Source: UBA4742 sp037138595
Lineage (GTDB): Bacteria > Actinomycetota > Acidimicrobiia > Acidimicrobiales > Acidimicrobilacustridaceae
DNA: 64,000 bases
NCBI GenBank assembly: GCA_037138595.1
Contig: JBAXIB010000003.1
Location: 1-64,000, forward strand
Reading direction: 5' to 3'
Part shown: one piece after another, positions 61,414-64,000 of the stretch
Numbering within the stretch: the stretch's first letter is position 1
Layout of the letters: each line of letters begins with the position of its first letter
Made by a program: the position numbers and the translations under genes
Notes under the pieces: model-generated
Told to the model about the DNA's origin: nothing
Seen by the model: the letters and a program-made list of their open reading frames with translations, nothing else
Database searches by the model: none

Positions 61414-62658
61414 TTAGTTGATGACGCCAGCAGCGCGCAACGCGTCAAGCGCGTCAGCGTCGAGTCCCAGTTCTTGGGACAACACCTCGGATGAATGTTC
61501 GCCTACCCAAGGCATGCGGGTTTCTGGGCCTTCCATCATGCGTGACAACTTCACTGGATTCCCTGGCACGAGCAGCGGTTCGTCGACCCCATCGGTTCGG
61601 TCCATCGCGACGAGCATGTGGCGATTCGCGACATGCGGATCTGCGATGACGTCAGCGGCCGAATTGCTTGGCCCGGCGACGATACCTGCGGCCGTGAGTT
61701 CGATTGACGCTTCGAGCTTGGAGCGCGTCGAAAGCCATGCTTCGATCCCGGGTCGGATAACCGTTTCAAGATTTGGTAGCCAACCCTCTCGGGTTGCGAA
61801 TCGTGGGTCGTCAATCCATTCCGGATGGCCGATGAGTTCCGCCAGTCGCGCAAACTGAGCGTCACGAACGATCTGGGTCACGACGTAACCATCAGACGCT
61901 TTAAACCCTTCGCAAATAACGGGAACTTGTCGGTGGGGTCGAACGCCCATGGACCAAAAGTTGGTCACGATGTCGGTCATCGACACCATCGCGTCGTACA
62001 TCGCGACGTCGACGTGTTGGCCTAACCCGGTGTGGTCGCGATGTCGGAGAGCGGCGAGGACCCCGATGACCGCGAAGAGGCCAGAACTGATGTCGCCCAG
62101 CGCACCGACGGGAATCGTGGTCGGTGGAACGTCGGAGCCGTTTTTGTATTCGTAGATGCCCGACATCGCTTCAACGACGGCGGCATATGCCGGCCACGTC
62201 TGATACGGGCTGTCCCTGGTGTTGCCAAACCCAGAGATCGAAAGATAAATCGCCTTAGGCGCAATGGCTGCGATGTCGTCATAGCCGAGCCCCAACCGGT
62301 CCATGGTTCCCGGTTTGAAGTTCTCCGCAATGACATCAAACTTCGGTACTAACGCGAGAAAAATGTCGCGGCCTTCGGGCGATTTGAGATCAAGCCCGAC
62401 GCTTCGCTTGTTGAAATTGTTCCGCAGAAACGTCGCTCCAACGTCGCGCCCAGACGGATCGACCATCGCCGGCAGCGATCCGCGGCCGGACTCACCATGC
62501 ACGGGGTGCTCGACCTTGACGACCTCGGCGCCGAGGCGTGCGAGTAGTTGCGTGGCAAAGGGGAGCGCCTGCATCTGTTCAGCCGCAAGGATTCGAACGC
62601 CGTCAAGCGGCTTACCCCACGACTCGGCCTCAGCATTTGCGGTATCTCCGAGATCCAT
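61414..62658 (-). CDS. CoA transferase family III protein (CaiB/BaiF)
   Basis: This 414-residue protein has the family start LDGVRILAAEQMQALPFATQLLARLGAEVVKVEHP, NFKPGTMDRLGLGYDDI, and GALGDISSGLFAVIG with the catalytic Asp. The AMACR GHDINY motif is missing, so true CoA transfer is more likely than racemisation. ATG 62658 has TACGAT 6 bases upstream. It precedes the rest of the cluster by 95 bases and has its own regulated promoter. Confidence 0.9.
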   Translation of the reverse strand: MDLGDTANAEAESWGKPLDGVRILAAEQMQALPFATQLLARLGAEVVKVEHPVHGESGRGSLPAMVDPSGRDVGATFLRNNFNKRSVGLDLKSPEGRDIFLALVPKFDVIAENFKPGTMDRLGLGYDDIAAIAPKAIYLSISGFGNTRDSPYQTWPAYAAVVEAMSGIYEYKNGSDVPPTTIPVGALGDISSGLFAVIGVLAALRHRDHTGLGQHVDVAMYDAMVSMTDIVTNFWSMGVRPHRQVPVICEGFKASDGYVVTQIVRDAQFARLAELIGHPEWIDDPRFATREGWLPNLETVIRPGIEAWLSTRSKLEASIELTAAGIVAGPSNSAADVIADPHVANRHMLVAMDRTDGVDEPLLVPGNPVKLSRMMEGPETRMPWVGEHSSEVLSQELGLDADALDALRAAGVIN

Positions 62659-62664
62659 CGGTTG

Positions 62665-62670
62665 ATCGTA
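62665..62670 (-). promoter_or_regulatory. -10 element TACGAT, leaderless promoter of CaiB gene
   Basis: TACGAT (minus strand) is 6 bases before ATG 62658. The palindrome at 62691-62705 falls over its -35 region. Confidence 0.5.
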
Positions 62671-62690
62671 GAGCAGCCAACTACAAAGTC

Positions 62691-62705
62691 CTGACGTTGC
62701 GTCAG
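62691..62705. promoter_or_regulatory. Palindromic operator CTGACG-TTG-CGTCAG
   Basis: Six-base arms match the core of the site at 61349-61369. It lies in the 128-base region between two divergent genes, where it could control both. TACACT at 62717-62722 is a possible -10 for the plus-strand gene. Confidence 0.6.
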
Positions 62706-62786
62706 ATTCAGCTCGCTACACTCCACCGCCATGAGCCTGCTGCAGTGGGAAGTTCAATCGGTCGGGCAATTCCTGGGGAGGGTCGC

Positions 62787-64000
62787 GTGAGAGGCATTTT
62801 GGCATTCGCCGGATATGTGCCGTATCACCGACTGGAACGCTCGGCGATGAGCGAAGCTTCGGGCACAAATGCCGGAAAGGGAACTCGATCAGTCGCGTCG
62901 TATGACGAAGACACCACCACGATGGCAGTTGAAGCGGCCCGATTGGCATTGCGTCCATTGGGCGAGTCGGCCCGAACCATGGTCAACGGATTGTGGTTTT
63001 CGACCACGACGCCGGCCTATGTGGACAAGACGAATGCCACGATTGTGCACGCCGCCCTGAGGCTCAATGGGACCGTGAACGCTCTGGACGCGAACGGGTC
63101 GGTGCGGTCCGCATCGGGCGTGTTGCAATCGGCACTTCGAGGCAACGATGCGCTATTGGTCATCGCTGCCGATACGCGCACCGGGCTCCCAACGAGTGCT
63201 GACGAGCGAGAGGGTGGCGATGCTGCTGCCGCGCTGCTCGTTGGTGAAGGAACCTCGGCCGTGCCGGTCTTGGCCGAATTTATTGGCGGGTCAACCTTGA
63301 CTGAAGAATTCCTCGATCGCTGGAGGACCCCGGGTGATGTGCGGTCCAAGCAGTGGGAGGAACGATTTGGTGAGACTCGTTATGTTCCGCTGGGCCAACA
63401 AGCGTGGGACTTGGCACTCAAAGACGCTGGCTTAGCTGCGGCCGACATCGCTCGGGTCGTAGTGACCGGCACCCACACTCGCGCCGTACGCCAACTCGCC
63501 AAAGCGCTGGCAATACCCGGAGCCTCGAATGACGACTTGACTTCGACGATCGGAAATCCCGGAGCAGCACAACCAACCCTGTTGCTCGCCGATGCTCTCG
63601 AACACGCCAAACCAAATGACGTCGTCGCACTGGTGGTGCTTGCCGACGGTGCTGATGTGATGTTGTTTCGAGCCACCGATGCGGTCGGGGAGCATCAACC
63701 GGCTCGATCCGTCGCGGCGCAGATTCAATCGGGCCATCACGGGTTGCGCTACTTGCAGTTTCTGTCATGGACCGGAATGGTCACCATCGAACCACCGCGC
63801 CGACCGGAACCAGCTCGAGCTTCGGCATCGGCTTCAACTCGTAATCAAGCCTGGAAGTTCGGACTCGTCGCGTCGCGTGATCGTTCCAGTGGCGCCTTGC
63901 ATTTGCCGCCGTCACGAGTTTCCTACCAGGGCGGCGCTGTCGATGACATGGACGCAGTCCCGATGGCCGATGCACAGGGAACGATCGTCACCTTCACCGT
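62787..64000 (+). CDS. HMG-CoA synthase/KASIII-like thiolase-fold protein with C-terminal OB (DUF35) domain (partial)
   Basis: The frame starts at GTG 62787 behind GGGAGG and is open to the window end (404 codons). The N-terminal two thirds follow the HMG-CoA synthase/KASIII fold: YDEDTTTMAVEAARLAL, ADTRTGLPTSADEREGGDAAAALLVGE, DDLTSTIGNPGAAQPTLLLAD. The usual active-site Cys after the second strand is not seen; the matching stretch reads DANGSVRSASG. The end has HLPPSRVSYQGG and GTIVTFT, the DUF35 zinc-ribbon/OB pattern with its Cys residues replaced. A structural or non-condensing role near acyl-CoA enzymes is likely. Confidence 0.8.
   Translation, partial: MRGILAFAGYVPYHRLERSAMSEASGTNAGKGTRSVASYDEDTTTMAVEAARLALRPLGESARTMVNGLWFSTTTPAYVDKTNATIVHAALRLNGTVNALDANGSVRSASGVLQSALRGNDALLVIAADTRTGLPTSADEREGGDAAAALLVGEGTSAVPVLAEFIGGSTLTEEFLDRWRTPGDVRSKQWEERFGETRYVPLGQQAWDLALKDAGLAAADIARVVVTGTHTRAVRQLAKALAIPGASNDDLTSTIGNPGAAQPTLLLADALEHAKPNDVVALVVLADGADVMLFRATDAVGEHQPARSVAAQIQSGHHGLRYLQFLSWTGMVTIEPPRRPEPARASASASTRNQAWKFGLVASRDRSSGALHLPPSRVSYQGGAVDDMDAVPMADAQGTIVTFT

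Overview
The window reads as chromosomal DNA of a moderately GC-rich actinobacterium, most likely of the Acidimicrobiia type. Evidence: a fused actinobacterial 2-oxoglutarate decarboxylase (kgd); the tiny actinobacterial ribosomal proteins bL37 and bS22; a UvrD2-type helicase with HRDC domain; a mycothiol-type LmbE/PIG-L amidase; an Rpf-like lysozyme-fold protein; a GT87 mannosyltransferase; and many genes without a Shine-Dalgarno but with a TANNNT element 6-8 bases before the start codon (leaderless mRNAs). I find 61 protein genes (two cut by the window edges), one tRNA-Gln, and no phage, IS element or CRISPR array. No stretch of 300 bases lacks a gene.

Layout. 1-10.3 kb: NYN-type RNase with an S1-like domain (partial), M20 peptidase, HAD hydrolase, kgd, RND/MMPL exporter, DsbA-like oxidoreductase. 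10.4-23.4 kb: exonuclease III, thioesterase, DUF2505, UvrD2, PH/SHOCT membrane protein, galK-galT, alpha/beta hydrolase with an AMACR-type racemase, SGNH hydrolase, LmbE amidase, histidine phosphatase, iron alcohol dehydrogenase. 23.5-33.1 kb: orphan Flp pilin, ABC-2 exporter, ferritin-like diiron protein with a dienoyl-CoA isomerase, VOC protein, aldo/keto reductase, MBOAT plus SGNH acyl-transfer pair. 33.1-47.4 kb: housekeeping core (queF, bL37, ychF, rsmI, rmuC, metG, tatD, Rpf-like, rsmA, ispE, bS22, tRNA-Gln, a shortened glmU, prs, bL25, pth, GT87). 47.4-56.1 kb: OB-fold protein and KimA-like potassium permease, then mfd, a PPIase lipoprotein and a methylase-MazG fusion. 56.1-64 kb: an acyl-CoA degradation cluster on the minus strand (two CaiB-type proteins, two acyl-CoA dehydrogenases, two MaoC-fold hydratase subunits, a SnoaL protein) with a divergent HMG-CoA synthase-like/OB protein.

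The last cluster resembles the mycobacterial cholesterol side-chain module, which has paired FadE subunits, paired ChsH hydratase subunits and a thiolase/OB partner. Two of its promoter regions carry the same palindrome, CTGACG-N3-CGTCAG, so a common repressor is likely. The other notable signals are the widespread leaderless signature, a 14-bp perfect inverted repeat that swallows the -10 of the HAD gene, a 20-bp-phased direct repeat upstream of the Rpf-like gene, a GlmU that ends before its acetyltransferase active site, and the NYN-S1-AKKAPARK protein at the left edge.
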